Part shown: positions 12,496 to 25,197 of the stretch, piece after piece | Position numbering within the stretch: the first letter of the stretch is position 1 | Layout: every line of letters starts with the position of its first letter | Assembly (NCBI GenBank): GCA_028751875.1 | Contig: CM054143.1 | Span: forward strand, 70,580,280 to 70,644,279 | Direction: 5' to 3' | DNA: 64,000 bases | From: Rapana venosa | Lineage: Eukaryota > Mollusca > Gastropoda > Neogastropoda > Muricidae | Notes under the pieces: model-generated | Told to the model about the DNA's origin: nothing | Database searches by the model: none | The model's input: only the letters and a program-made list of their open reading frames with translations | Made by a program: the position numbers and the translations under genes

Positions 12496-13010
12496 GTTGA
12501 CTGATGATGTGTGTTCACCTGATCTGTGGTTCATTGTCAAAACTTCAGTGGAACTGATGATGTTGTTTCACCTATCTGCTGTCCTTGTCCAAAAACCTTC
12601 AGTTGACTGACGATGTGTGTTTTTCACCTGATTCTGCTGGTGCTTGTCAAACTTCGTTACTGATATGTGTGTTCACCTGATCTGCTGGTCCTTGGTCAAA
12701 CCTTCATTTGACTGATGATGTGGTTCCACTCTGATCTGCTGGTCCATGTTCAAAACATCAGTTGACTGTATGATGGTTTGTGTACACTGATCTGCTGGTC
12801 CTTGTCAAAACTTTCAGTGAGACTGATGATGTGTGTTCACCTGATCTGCTGGTCCTTGTCAAACCCTTTCAGTGGACTGATGATGTGTGTTCACACTGAT
12901 CTGCTGGTCCTTGGCAAAACTTCAGTTGACGTGATGATGTGTGTTGACCAGATTCTGCTGGTACCTTGTCAACTTCAAGTTGACTGATGATGTTGTTCAC
13001 CACTGAGTCT
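12496..13010 (+). repeat. About 52-bp minisatellite, about 10 units
   Basis: The unit contains TTGACTGATGATGTGTGTTC, then ACCTGATCTGCTGGTCCTTG, then TCAAAACTTCAG. Ten or so units carry many indels. It lies upstream of a LINE endonuclease remnant, so it may be a tandem 5-prime region of that LINE (inference). Confidence 0.85.
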
Positions 13011-13659
13011 GCTGGACCTCCTCTGACCCATTGCAGGCCCTGAACTTTTCACTGATCCAACCGAAAATTTTCAACCCCCCCCCCGCCCCCCCCCCCCACC
13101 ACCACCACCCACCAACCTCTACCCAGTGTTTTCACCAACCCCACAACCTAAGACAATTACTGTTGCAGACATAAAGGCAATTGACCCTCACGTGGGTCTA
13201 CCCCCATACACTACGAACTTAAACACATAATTTTTTTTCAAACTTGGGACTCACCACCCAAAACAGAGGAGGAACACAGGCAGGCAGAACGTCATCGCCA
13301 GTGGGCCTGTTTCCCCTACATCTGTCTCCCCCATCACCTCTGACGTCCACTGAAGGAGCCACAACCAACCCTCCAACCAGGCAGCCACTCCTCCACAATC
13401 TTTGTCCTCCAATGCTCCATCCCTCTGCCTGTGACTCAGATAATACTAAGTGTACTGAAAGCATGTGTACACAGTGTGCAACAGACTAAAAGTTCCCCCT
13501 GTTAAACAGATCCTTTCACCGTCTCTCCACACTGACTCCGCCATCAGGTCAACTCTGTTCTGCCCTTCCACTGCACACATCTCTACCCAACATCCTCGTC
13601 CTCTTCTCTGATAGTCACCCTCACTCACCACTGTCACTTCAACCTCTCTGTCCTTCCCT

Positions 13660-14060
13660 CAAACCTTCCTTCACGTGTGTTTACTTAATGCGCATTTCTG
13701 TTTGCCCAGATGGTAAAGCCGACCTCTTTCTGATGTCATATTTGAACAGAACATGATCTCACTTTCTCACAGAAACCTGGTTTAACCCCACAAGGTCATG
13801 AACCAAAGATAAAAGACTTACTCCACCTGGCTACTAAAAACTGTTTCTTTCCCCCGACCCTCACGTGAGGGTGCATTGCCGTTGTTTACAAAGACGCACT
13901 GCATCCACTCTAACTATCCCAAACTGCCAATCTGATACAGAAAAAACAAACTCCCTACTACACTGACAAAGTCCTGTAGTACCCTGAAGGCTCAATACAC
14001 CAGCCCGTGCTGAGGACGCCCATCATTCCACTTCATTCTCATTCCCCGGGTTTAACAAAA
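13660..14060 (+). pseudogene. LINE endonuclease-domain remnant (Jockey/CR1-like)
   Basis: In broken plus-strand frames this resembles the start of the apurinic-like endonuclease of Jockey/CR1 LINEs: a CVLNA-like start, a degenerate ETW-like segment at about 13,770, and a FPRPSREG-like segment near 13,850 before a hydrophobic strand. Several stops and shifts are present and the reverse transcriptase does not follow, so only a 5-prime fragment remains. The call rests on motif order only. Confidence 0.45.
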
Positions 14061-14389
14061 AGCCGTAACAAAGCACAATAGACTGACCACTTCAGTGGTA
14101 ACTTCAGTGTATAGGGCTGGCTAGTCTGGCGGTACGGCCCCCTCTCCCTGCGAGTACTGAACAGGGAAATACGCATCCACGACGACAGAACTGATTAAAG
14201 AAGAAGAGGAGGAAGAGGAGAGGAGGTATGAGGAAAGGAGGAGGAGTACGGGGGAAAAGAGCTGTCAAGGAGAAAAAGACTGAAGGAAGCAGAATGAAAA
14301 AAAAATAAAAGCACAACAATAAGAGGAATGGGAGACAGGCAGAAAAGGACATGATAAAAGCAAATTAAAGCAACAATACAAGGAAGAAA

Positions 14390-14595
14390 ACCAACCATCC
14401 ACCCATACCGACAAACCAACCACCCAACAGGAACCAACCAACCAACAAACATCCATCCAACCCTAAAACCCTTAACTCAGCTAACATAACCAACCATCTA
14501 TCCACGAAACCAGCCAACGACCAACCACCCAACCCCCAACCAATCAACCACCCAATTAACCAGGCAACCAGCCACCCACCCACCCAAGCATCTAA
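14390..14595. repeat. CCAA tetranucleotide-rich tract
   Basis: Repeated AACC/CCAA steps. The Trp/Gly/Leu-rich minus-strand frame across it is an artefact. Confidence 0.8.
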
Positions 14596-14669
14596 TGCAC
14601 AACAAACCATCTCTCTCTCCGCAAAGTGGTGACACAGGGAGTGGTGCCTAGGCCAGGCTGGTTTGCTGG

Positions 14670-14670
14670 T

Positions 14671-14710
<40 letters not shown>

Positions 14711-16610
14711 GGGGAGGTAGGTAGGGAGATATGGTTAGGGACGTAGGTTAAGAGATAGGTAGGTATGTAGGAGAGGAGGTAGGGAAGAGGTAAATAGGGA
14801 GGGAGGGGGGAGAGAATAAAGGGGGGAAGGGAGGGAGGATAGGAGGGAGGGAGGTAGGGAAGATAGGGGAGGAGATAAGGGAGGTAGGTATGTAGGGATA
14901 TAGGGAGGTGGAGATAGGTCGGGAGAATAGGAAGGTAGGACGGTAGGAGGGAGATAGGCAGGGAGGGAGGTAGGTAGGGATAGGGAGATAGGGAGGGAGA
15001 TAGTAGGTTAGTGAGGGAGGTAGGGAGGGAGTAGGTAGGAGAGAGGTAGGTAGGGAGTAGTAGGTATGGAGATAGGAGGGAGGTAGGTAGGTAGGGAGAT
15101 AGGGGAGAGAATAGGTAGGGAGATAGGTAGGTAGGGAGGTAGGTAGGTAGGGAGAATAGGCAAGGGAGGGAGGTAAGTAGGTAGAGAGTTAGGTAGGGAG
15201 GTAGGGAGTATGGGGTTAAAGATAGGTAGGTTATGTAGGAGAGGAGGTAGGGAAGGAGGTAAAATAGGAGTAGGGTGGAGGAGGAGGTAGGTAGGGAGCT
15301 AGGGTAGAGTAGGAGGAGGAGGGAGCTAGGCAGGGAGGAGGTAGGTAGGTATGGGGAGATAGGTAGTAGGGAGGTAAGGGATGGAGGTAGGTAGAGAGGT
15401 AGGGATAGGGGAGTAGGGAGATAGGTAGGTAGGGAGGTAGGGAGGGAGAATAGGTAGGTAGGTAGAGAGGTAGGTAGGAGGAATAGGGAGGGAGGTAGAT
15501 AGGGAGGAGGAGGTAGATAGTAGGAGTGAGGTAGGGAGGTAGATAGTAGATAGGGAGGAGGGGAGGTAGGTAGTTAGGTAGGGGAGGGAGGGAGGGAGTA
15601 GATTGGTAGGGAGGGAAATAGGTAAGGTAAGGAGGGAGGTAGGTAGGGAGATAGTAGGTATGGAGTAGGTAGTAGGGAGATAAGGTAGAGGAGGGGGTAG
15701 GTAGAGAGATAGTTAGGAGTAGTAGGTATGAAGGGAGATAGGTAGGGAAGGAGATAGGGAGGGAGTAGTAGTAGGAGATATGTAGGCATGGAGAGGAAGG
15801 GGAGGGAGGGAGGGAGATAGATAAGGTAAGTGGGGAGGTAGGTAGGGAGGAGGAAGAGGTAGGTGACAGAGGTCGCTAGGGAGGGAGGGTGTAAGTAAGA
15901 GAGGTAATAGGAGGGAGGAGATAGGTAAGGTAGAAGATAGGTAGGTAGAAGATAGGTAGGTAGGAGGGAGGGAGATAGGAAGGTATGAAGATAGTTGATA
16001 GGAAGATAGGTAGGCAGAGGGAGGCTAGGGGAGGGAGGAGATAGGCATGTAGGAGATAGGTAGGTAGGGAGATAGGTAGGTAGGGAGATAGGTAGATAGG
16101 CGGGAGATAGGAAGTGAGGGAGATTAGGTAGGTAGTAGTGAAGTAGGTAGGGAAATAGGTAGGTAAGGAAGGGAGATAGGAAGGTAGGTAGGGAGATAGG
16201 TAGGTAGGTAGGGAGGTAGATAGGTAGGTAGGGAGTAGGTAGGTAGGGAGATAGTTAGGTGGGAGGTAGGTATGGAGAAAGGAATGTAGGTAGGGAGATA
16301 GTAGGTATGGAGGAAATAGGTAAGGAGGTATGTAGGTAAGGAAGGGAATAGGTATGGAGGTAGGTAGGGAGGTAGGTAGGGGATAGGTATGGAAATAGGG
16401 AGATAGGTATGAGATAGGTAAGGGAAAATAGGAGAAGGTTAGGGAATAGGCAGGGAGAGAGGAGTGAGGGAGGGAGATAGTAGGTGGGGAGAATAGATCG
16501 GGATGCATGTATGTACGTAGGTAGGATAGGGAGGAGGCGGGAGATAAGATAGGGGTGCATGTAGAAAGTAGGTAGATAGGAGGGAGAGGGAGATAGGTAA
16601 AAAAAAAAAA
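14670..16610. repeat. G-rich GGTA/GGGA satellite
   Basis: It opens with a poly-G run (14,670-14,709) and continues for about 1.9 kb as variants of GGTAGGTAGGGAGATAG with almost no C on this strand. The long minus-strand frame at 15,876-16,676 is a Tyr/Leu/Pro/Ser repeat forced by TACC steps, not a protein. The right end runs into copy 2 of the 1,102-base duplication, and the window start is the same tract. Confidence 0.95.
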
Positions 16611-16778
16611 CAAAAAAAACCCCAACAACCCACAACAAGCCCCCCCTCCCTCCCTCCCCCCCACACTCCCCAGCAAAAAACAAACACAAAAAACAAAATA
16701 CTCAAAATCAAAACAAAACGAGAGACAAAGGGGGAAAAAAACGAGTGAGAGAGAGAGAGAGGAAGAGAGAGAGAAGAG

Positions 16779-16821
<43 letters not shown>

Positions 16822-17473
16822 ATGACAATGACAATGACAATGACAAAGGTTTATTGTGTTAAGCAAATATGCCATTCACAAGGGAACAGTGGGGTGGGGG
16901 ACTGGGCACAAATACACATAATATTAATCAGCACAATCAATCTACCCTGCATACAACAACAACAACAACATAATTTGATTGCATAAAGCTTTCGCCCATT
17001 GAAAGGGATGGGGGTGGGGAGGTGGAGATTACACTAAACATACAATCCATTGACACAACAGCACAAATGATGAAGTCCGTGCAAGGTTTTTCCAAGTCAC
17101 TGGTGTTCTGTCCTTTTAGCCCACTGCTCATGGCATTACGACACAGTATGCGTGTCCACAAATTGCGTGCAAAAGTTCACTTGAATTTGGTTTCGACATC
17201 TCTCCCTCTCTCTGTCTCTGTCTCTGTTTCTCTTCTCTCTCACTCTCTCTCTCTCTCTCTCTCGCTCTCTACTCTCTCTCTCCTCTCTCTCTCTCTCACA
17301 ACACACACACGCACACACACACGCACGCACGCACGCACGCTCACCCATACCCAACATCCACAACCACACACAATCACACACCCCCTTACTACATCACGCA
17401 CACACACACGCGCGCGCGCGCGCACACGACACACGCACGCACGCACAAACCCATACACATATATACCCCGCAC
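16372..17473. repeat. Exact long direct repeat, copy 2
   Basis: Identical to 1-1,102 and ending at the first base of the N gap. See copy 1. Confidence 0.9.
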
Positions 17474-17973
17474 NNNNNNNNNNNNNNNNNNNNNNNNNNN
17501 NNNNNNNNNNNNNNNNNNNNNNNNNNNNNNNNNNNNNNNNNNNNNNNNNNNNNNNNNNNNNNNNNNNNNNNNNNNNNNNNNNNNNNNNNNNNNNNNNNNN
17601 NNNNNNNNNNNNNNNNNNNNNNNNNNNNNNNNNNNNNNNNNNNNNNNNNNNNNNNNNNNNNNNNNNNNNNNNNNNNNNNNNNNNNNNNNNNNNNNNNNNN
17701 NNNNNNNNNNNNNNNNNNNNNNNNNNNNNNNNNNNNNNNNNNNNNNNNNNNNNNNNNNNNNNNNNNNNNNNNNNNNNNNNNNNNNNNNNNNNNNNNNNNN
17801 NNNNNNNNNNNNNNNNNNNNNNNNNNNNNNNNNNNNNNNNNNNNNNNNNNNNNNNNNNNNNNNNNNNNNNNNNNNNNNNNNNNNNNNNNNNNNNNNNNNN
17901 NNNNNNNNNNNNNNNNNNNNNNNNNNNNNNNNNNNNNNNNNNNNNNNNNNNNNNNNNNNNNNNNNNNNNNNNN
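17474..17973. other. Scaffold gap, 500 N
   Basis: Exactly 500 unknown bases, a placeholder length. Any open frame crossing it is meaningless. Confidence 1.
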
Positions 17974-18229
17974 CAAAAACCCCTGAAAAGCTACCCCTCA
18001 AATGTATCCCTGTGAAAAAATTTTAAACATGAAAATTTTTGTTCAATATCATGGATAAAAAAAAATAAAAATTTTTTTTAGTCCCAAAGGGGTTTTGACG
18101 TTTTGGGAGAGAAGTTTTGTTCAAGTTTCATTCTACAATTTCCATACAAACCCTTCAAATAAAAATTTTTTTTATAAATGGAACGAACTGTGGAAGCCTT
18201 TATTAAAAAACTAAAGATCAATTTTTTGG

Positions 18230-18600
18230 TTTGAAAAAATAATAATTGTCTACCAGATGTACATGTTTAACGCTCTTATGAAGTTTCATTTAGCTGTCAC
18301 AAGCTTCTATTGAGTTTGTTGGAGCGCTTCCAATAAATACCAAGGAAGAAAGAATATTTCCACCAGCAATAGTCTGTTTTAAGGGGATGAAATTTCATTT
18401 TATCATGGAATGTCCCCACTACACAACATTTACGACAAGATTTATTCTCCCGACGAATTCTCAATCCATAGTCCAGTAATAATTTTGTAGGCTAATGAAA
18501 TGCAATCTCAAAAAGTTCTCCCTGACGCTCTCAAAATTCGTAAGATTTTGGCCTGGTATGTCTTGACATTTTCGATTGTCTTTCAACAAGTATAGATTAG
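18230..18600 (+). pseudogene. LINE C-terminal remnant (tentative)
   Basis: A broken plus-strand frame contains LPINTKEERIF, then a DE-x-x-FYH-like segment and a CP-like position near 18,400. This resembles the small zinc-binding region after the reverse transcriptase in several LINE clades. Stops and shifts are frequent. 17,974-18,230 before it is A/T-homopolymer rich, and nothing is recognised in 18,600-18,885. Confidence 0.35.
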
Positions 18601-18884
18601 TTGGTTTATTTAAAAAATGTGTATACAGAAAAAATAGTATCGAGTTTTTAAATACTGTTGCTTATCTTTTCCGATGAACTCGTTGCTTTCAGTCCCGTGT
18701 AGTATTCATAATTTATTGTGGGTGTATTGCTGTTCGGTTTATTCACAGTCATGTTCAATAGTTTGTAATCCTCCATACCCCAAAAGGGAGAAAAGAATTA
18801 ACTCTTGAATCTGTGTTACTGGTGTGTGAGTGTCACTGGGTATGGAGTGTGTGCGCGCGCACAAGCAATTCGTGTGTGTGTACA

Positions 18885-21800
18885 CACTGACAAAGAACAA
18901 TGCTACTTAGGAAGAGGAGTGCTGAAGCACCAGTGCAATCAGGGCCAGACTTTGTCGGCTCTTCACGATTCTTATTTGATGCTACATACAGTCATCTAGT
19001 CTTCAAATCTGAACTCTGCTTTCATCAGCTGAAATCCAGTACTCTATTACACAACCTCAGAGGTAAACAACTCTGCTTCATAACAAGTGCAGTAATGGAC
19101 ATTTTGTCTGCCAGGCCAAATTGGACAACTGCATTGGCACAGAATGAGCAGAGACTGACTGATGTCTGGAGAATCCTTGTTCTTTCGAACACACCTTCTG
19201 ATCTGCACTGTTCTCTGACGGTTGTGGGGGGGGGTGATCAGTACTGAAACCAGCACGCCCTGCAGACGTCCTACTGCGTATCCCTGTGATTTGTTTACAT
19301 TGCTGAAAACACATTAAGTGGCTTAACCATCATCTCCAAAAAGCACGGGAAGAGAGGAAAGTACCAATGGACTGCAAAATGCAATAGTGGTGCCAAATTT
19401 TGGAAGATAGGGCAAGCAAGAGAGACTGCATCACCTACAGAGCATTCACCATTCTCACCAAGTAGGGAAAAAAGTATGCAAAGATTCGGAACAGCGCACA
19501 AAGAGCCAAAGCAGACAACCTACTAGCAATGCCCAGTTGGCTTTCGAAAGGAAGAGGGAGCACAGAATGTCATTTTTCGCACTCCGACAGCTTGTGAAAG
19601 AGCAACGAATACAACCAAGACATTCATCGTGAACAGTATTCGATGATCAAGAAAAGCTTCGACCGAGACAACAGAGTCAAGCACTGAAGATCCTGGAGCA
19701 GAACACGTAGAAGGGGCAGTTGCTTGATAACAATCAGAGCAATCGATGCAACAGTATGAGCGCAGGTCCAAACAGCCAGTGGAAACATCCGACTGGTTCC
19801 CGTTACATCGTGTCAAGGCAAGTCTGCGTACCTCTCTGAACTCCCCTTCACTTCCGTGATCTACAGGACCAAAGATTACAAAGGAAGCCAACCCAGATCT
19901 TGAGGCCGCTGAACAACTATTCTTTTTTTTGCTGACCCCAGGTACCTTGATGAAATCATTACAAAGCAGCTCTTCAAGAACACACAGACCAACTCAACAC
20001 AAGCTGCGAGAGGTATCATGAAGATCAGTATCACCAAAACAGAAGTTTATGTTCTGTCCAGCAGAAATCGAGGAAAGCTGGACCATCAACATCAACGGCA
20101 CCCACTGAAACAGACCAAGAATTTAAATACCTTGGCAGCCTCTTCACTGAAGAAGGAAAATTGGACAGATGATATAGAAACACGAGCCATATAGCAACGC
20201 AGTCAGTATACCAACACGCCCCCCTTCTAAAACATTCAGCATCCCAATGAGCACCAAGGCGCAATCTCATCAACCCAATCTTCGTTCCAAACACTCACAT
20301 ACCATGTCAGACATGCCCTAACAAAAGCTTAGAGAGAAAATTTGGTCACATGTGAAATGCGCTGCCTGAGAAAAAGCTGTTCAACGAAAACCAAGACCGT
20401 GACAAGATCAAGAATGAGGTGATCAGAGACATGGTCCGGACAACACACAATTCTCCACCATATCGAACAACAAAAGGATCAGGTGGTTTGGTCACCTCAC
20501 TAGAATGCCGCCCAACCAACCAGCCCTAACGGGCATACAACCCACCAAACACAATGCTTGAAAGCCGAGGTAGACAAGGAGACGATTGAGCGACTCCGTG
20601 GCTGACACCCTGCGAGCCCATGACCTGTCACACAACAAGCCTCCCGCCTACTGCGACAGACTCTGTGTTCTCCCTGCGACCCGAAGGGCACCAGCGGCAG
20701 ATGAAAAAGAAAGAAGAAGAAAACCAGAATTGCAGCTAAGTTCAGGGAAATAAGAAATGGTTGGCACAATCATCTAAATGCACCCTAACAACCTTAATAT
20801 TCTCTGTTCCTCCTCATTCTGAATTTTATTGCAAAACAAATACTTCATGCATGCAGATATCCCAATACGAACAGAATTATAAAAAGTGAATCAGTTTATC
20901 ACACTACAAAAAATGAACAAAAAATGAAATTACAAAAAACAGTAAGTCAATAAGATCAGTACAGTCCCCCTCCAAAAAAAAAATCTGAAAATGCCAAAAC
21001 AGAATTCCGTGTAAAAACAGAAGAAAATGACGGATGACATCTAAACTAGCAAGAGGAAAAACAAAGAAACCCATTTGCTTACAGCTGCTTAAACCATTTC
21101 TCTCTTCTGGTGATCAGAAGGCCATGACCTTTGGAGGGAGATGGAAGCAGCCAGGGAAGGTTGAGAGGGGCCTCAAGACTCCAGAACAAGGCATATGACA
21201 TATAGGTCCACTAGTTGGCTGTCACAGGCAAGTCTGTCACTGAAGGCAGTTGAGAAACATCTGATGCACAGTCACAGTCTGTGTTTGGGTCCGGAAAGAA
21301 CAGACAGCACAACATGGAACAAAACTACAAACACTAATCAATCCATACACTGTCTCTCACATCTCCACCACGCTATCTAAATCAAACACAACAAAGGGTG
21401 TCACATTCATTTCCACAACTGCAATTGTCATCAGCTTGTACCAACCACATGGTTGATAAATAGGAATTCAGAAGGGGAGGGGATGGGGGAGCAAACTTGG
21501 AAGAAGAACCAGAAAGCAGAGAACGTATACTAACTTTCCTACCTTCACTTACATACTAACTGACTAACTAACCGACCCTGTCTCCCGCTGTCTGCTGACC
21601 CGTCTTCTGCTGTCTGTCACTCCCTCATCATTCTCCTGAAGGCTCCTTCAAACACTGCCCAAACCACCGCTACTGCACCAGACAGGCAACAATGCTGACT
21701 GTGGACACCCCCAACCCCACTTTTCTGTCTACTTGCCACTGCTAGAAGGTCTCACAATGCCACATAACACACAACACACCCACCAACCCCATGTGATCTC

Positions 21801-22150
21801 ATTTTCTCATTTTTCATCCATACTGAATATTTTGGTTAAAACTTTATAAGGATTTTGCATTGCATTGTAAAAAATAAACCTGAATAGTGTGTGTATGTGT
21901 ATACATTTATTTGATAATTAGTTTTTTGTTACGGAGCAATTTTTTTTTAAAATTGGGTTTTTTTTAACAAAGATCACACCAGTATAGCTTTGTGAGTGGT
22001 AATATTTCAATTACGTGTTTTGTTTTGGGTTTTTTAAATTCTTATAAGTAATTATTTTGTTGTTTTTTTCTTTGTGCGTTTGCTCTCTTAAACCGAAATT
22101 CTATACACAAAAAACACAGCGTTATAGCCACAACTCCTCACCTCTAACGT
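18885..22150 (-). repeat. Interspersed block U, copy 1 (minus)
   Basis: The same block occurs at 42,578-44,400 (plus), 56,220-57,846 (plus, cut short) and partly at 32,735-32,965. Shared markers include GTCGGCTCTTCACG and GACATTTTGTCTGCC. It has no long open frame on either strand. It may be a non-autonomous element or a low-copy duplicated locus. This copy is interrupted by a LINE at 19,313-20,727. Confidence 0.75.
19313..20727 (+). pseudogene. 5-prime-truncated LINE inserted in block U
   Basis: Decayed plus-strand reverse transcriptase. Segments in order are a QLAFERKR-like GF-region with a following F-LRQLVKEQR segment near 19,570, a KTEVYVLSSRNRGKL-like strand at 20,040, a KYLGSLF-like strand at 20,130 and a C-terminal region with an MRCLRK-like segment near 20,360. 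It ends in a purine tail (AAAGAAAGAAGAAG). GAAAAC flanks both sides and sits uninterrupted in copies 2 and 3 of block U, which looks like a target-site duplication. Clade uncertain (RTE or Jockey type). Confidence 0.65.
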
Positions 22151-24079
22151 CATTCTCTTCTCTCAGACAATTGGCCAATAAAACATGTCTAACGAGATTG
22201 CTACCCAACAAGAACAATGCAACCAATAAAGATGGCATTGCTAGCATACTAATTAAATGATGGGAAGAGTTTCATTTATTTGGCTTTGTCTGAATCCCGC
22301 CTTCTTCAAATATAACTGATGCCGACATGCACATTCCAGGATACCAAATATATCACCCAAGATATCCCTACAAACCAAAAACTATATGGCTTATTAACAT
22401 ATTTTGCATCTTCAATATGCCTGTCAAAGGCTATACAAAATAGATGTGTATGATATCGAATCGATTTTGTTAGAAATCAAATTTAAAGGCACAGTAGTCC
22501 ACTTTCGATAGGATTCCATAATACAGAAAATCCGTCAAAAACCACTAATTGGTTTGTACAGATTCAATTCTCTATTGGATGAAGTTTGCACTTTTATACT
22601 GTTAAACTATTATTCTTGGAGAATTTATAACATAGAGCTTACTCAAACCTTAAACCGCAATGGAAACACACTATATGATGCTTGGGTCTGGAACAACTAA
22701 TAGATAAACCCACACAATAACAGCTAACGACAGCAACTTTAATAGAGTCATATATACACTACAGCAAACAGCACATAGCTGAAGTATGTGCTCTGTCATG
22801 TGATGCAGCTGATCATAATCCTGTCTGCTTGTACTTGTTTTAAAAGCGTCGCATAAAAATTCCTAAAGATGGGCATCAAAACTATAAATTACCGACGATT
22901 CAAACACTTCTAGTGAGGATCATTTTTTCTTCGTACCTTGATGAACTCACCATTACACGATGTATACCAAATCAGCGACCCGAATGAAGCTGCTGATTTT
23001 TGGTTAACACATTTATCACAGTGTATGACAAACATCTCCCTTTATAAAAAAGAGAGTTAAAGAAAAAACCTAACCTCCATGGATAACAACAGACATAGAA
23101 TCTGAGATAAACTTAAGAAACCACCTGAAAACCCAAGGTACACAAGAACAATCCAGACACAAAGGAATAAAGTGAAATCCATAAAACCAGATCAAAGCGT
23201 AAATACTTTCAACAGTTGTTAATCACCCTAGTGACTCTCGCCAGATTTGGAAAGCATCAATACATTACGTAATAAACAATGTATCCAAAAGTCAACAGTT
23301 CATAAAAAGACATATCACTGATGAATAAACAGCCATTTTTTCAAATGTAGCAAATAAAGTTATAACATGTGGAACAAGTCAAGAGAAAATGATCTTCCAT
23401 TAACCTACAACAATATATAAACTCAAAACATATTAACTTTCCGATTTAATCTCCAGCCTTGACAACCGTTGATGTATTAGACAGCATAAAAAGCAAACGA
23501 TTTCTAGAACACTGATCTAGACAAGTTAACATGCTCGATTATAAAACTCGCTAGTCCTGTTTATCGTTGAAACACTGACACATCTATACAACTGTGAAAA
23601 TTGAGAATAGGTGTTTTCTCCTCTCAAGTTTAAAAAGCAACAGTTATACCTGTCCAATAAATCAGGTGACTGCTCTTCTCCTTCAAATTACAGCCAATTT
23701 CAATTCTCACTGTACTATCTAAACCCATTGAAAAACACAAACATCCCAAAATGCTCACTTTATAAATAAAACAGACAATTGCACGAGAACAATCAGGGAT
23801 TTCGTTAAAAGCTATTCCTGTCACACTGCTCTAACTCAGCTCACTGACAGTCTCCGCACAATAAAATGACAAAAATTGACAGCCTCCTTTTGTTACATTG
23901 AAAAAGCATTTGATGTGATTCAACCACTCTTTGTTTATTGCGCAATATAGAATTGTACAAATGCAGACCTGAGTTATCCAACTAAAAAAAATTTTTCTGT
24001 CCTAATTGGCAGCAGCTGTATCTGTAAATAATCAAGCTCAGAACTAACTAACCCATTAGATATTGGGGACACAAGGCAC

Positions 24080-24383
24080 AAGGGGACGAGGATAAAGCTC
24101 CAGTGGTCGGAGCTCTCGCATTCCCCCAGCCAAGTTAAGCAAGCATCGAGCTGGTTACCAGTTGGGATGGGTGACCGTTTTCCGTGCCTTGGCTTCAGTA
24201 CAGTTCCCACCAGTTCACCCACTGTAAATGGGTACCTGCCCTCATTAGGTCAGTGAAGGTAAAAGTCAGCGTAGGGAGAGGAGAATGGGCGCCGCCTCAA
24301 TATGCTGGCCCTAGGAGAAAGAGGACTCTGACGCCATGCTCCCCTACGACCTTAAAGGTTATGGACTCCTTTACCTTTTCTTT
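24080..24383 (+). mobile_element. tRNA/5S-like composite SINE, copy C
   Basis: It sits inside the reverse-transcriptase region of the LINE at 22,260-26,200. It has the AAGTTAAGCAAGCATCGAGC block and TGGGATGGGTGACCG, and ends in GGACTCCTTTACC. It corresponds to copy E in the other arm, so the insertion is older than the inverted duplication. Confidence 0.8.
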
Positions 24384-24718
24384 TTACCACAAGCTCAGGA
24401 TTGGTACCCCTCTCGTTTTTCAGTCTATGTAAATGATATTACCCTGTTTTAAATTAAATGTAACTGTAAATGTTGCTGACCATACACTCTCTATTGTAGT
24501 GATTCAGACTCCAACAGATTAACTCGCAAACTATCATACAAATTAATGACAGATAGATTAGTTGGACACAATTAAATCACATGTCCTTAAATGCACAAAA
24601 AACAAAGTGTATGTACGTATCAGCAAGACAGAAAAGGCAAAAAATGAATGATAGGTTTCAACCTCTGTTATTGAATAACGGAATAGTTGAAGAAGTTGAC
24701 TCATAAAATATTAGGTGT

Positions 24719-25010
24719 TCATCATCATCATCATTAGCCATTACACCCAGCGGTGTGTAGGGCAGCAACAAAGCGCTTCCACTCTTGTCTATCCTGGGCC
24801 AACCTAGTCACTGATCTCCAAGAGTGCTGCATGGCCTTCATCTCACTTTCTACAATTCTTCTCCACATTGCTTTTGGTCTTCCTTAATTTCTCCTTCCTT
24901 CTGGGGTCCAGTGCAATGCTGTTCTTGCGATTGACTGTGGGTCTCTTCGGAGGATGTGCCCAATCCACTTCCACCGTCGTCTGGTGATGATGGTTCCCAT
25001 GTCTTCTATT
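24719..25010 (-). mobile_element. LINE 3-prime tail insertion (minus)
   Basis: A 290-base fragment ends, on the minus strand, in a GATGATGATGATG run. ATTAGGTGTT flanks it on both sides (24,711 and 25,010), and the other arm (about 53,655-53,665) has a single ATTTAGGTGTTACC without the insert: an occupied and empty site pair. Its sequence is the reverse complement of 25,385-25,672. Confidence 0.75.
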
Positions 25011-25197
25011 AGGTGTTACCATGGACAAAATATGACTTGGACTGATCACATAATGTCACTGGGTAAACGCCTAGCTCACAGGCTACTTCAATTATCCAAA
25101 ATAAAACACTTTCTAAATAATCATTCTCAAAAACTATTTTTTTGTGGTCACATTCTACCAATCATTGACTATGCATCAACTATTTGGAGATCAACTC

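Noticed and set aside
15876..16676. 266-codon minus-strand open frame
   Set aside because: It is a Tyr/Leu/Pro/Ser repeat produced by TACC steps of the G-rich satellite.
1..17473. Circular replicon suggested by identical ends 16.4 kb apart
   Set aside because: No replication or phage-type gene lies between them, the content is ordinary repeat-rich spacer, and the window may start inside a longer contig.
17022..18026. Long open frames across the N gaps
   Set aside because: The middle is unknown sequence and the readable ends are microsatellite.
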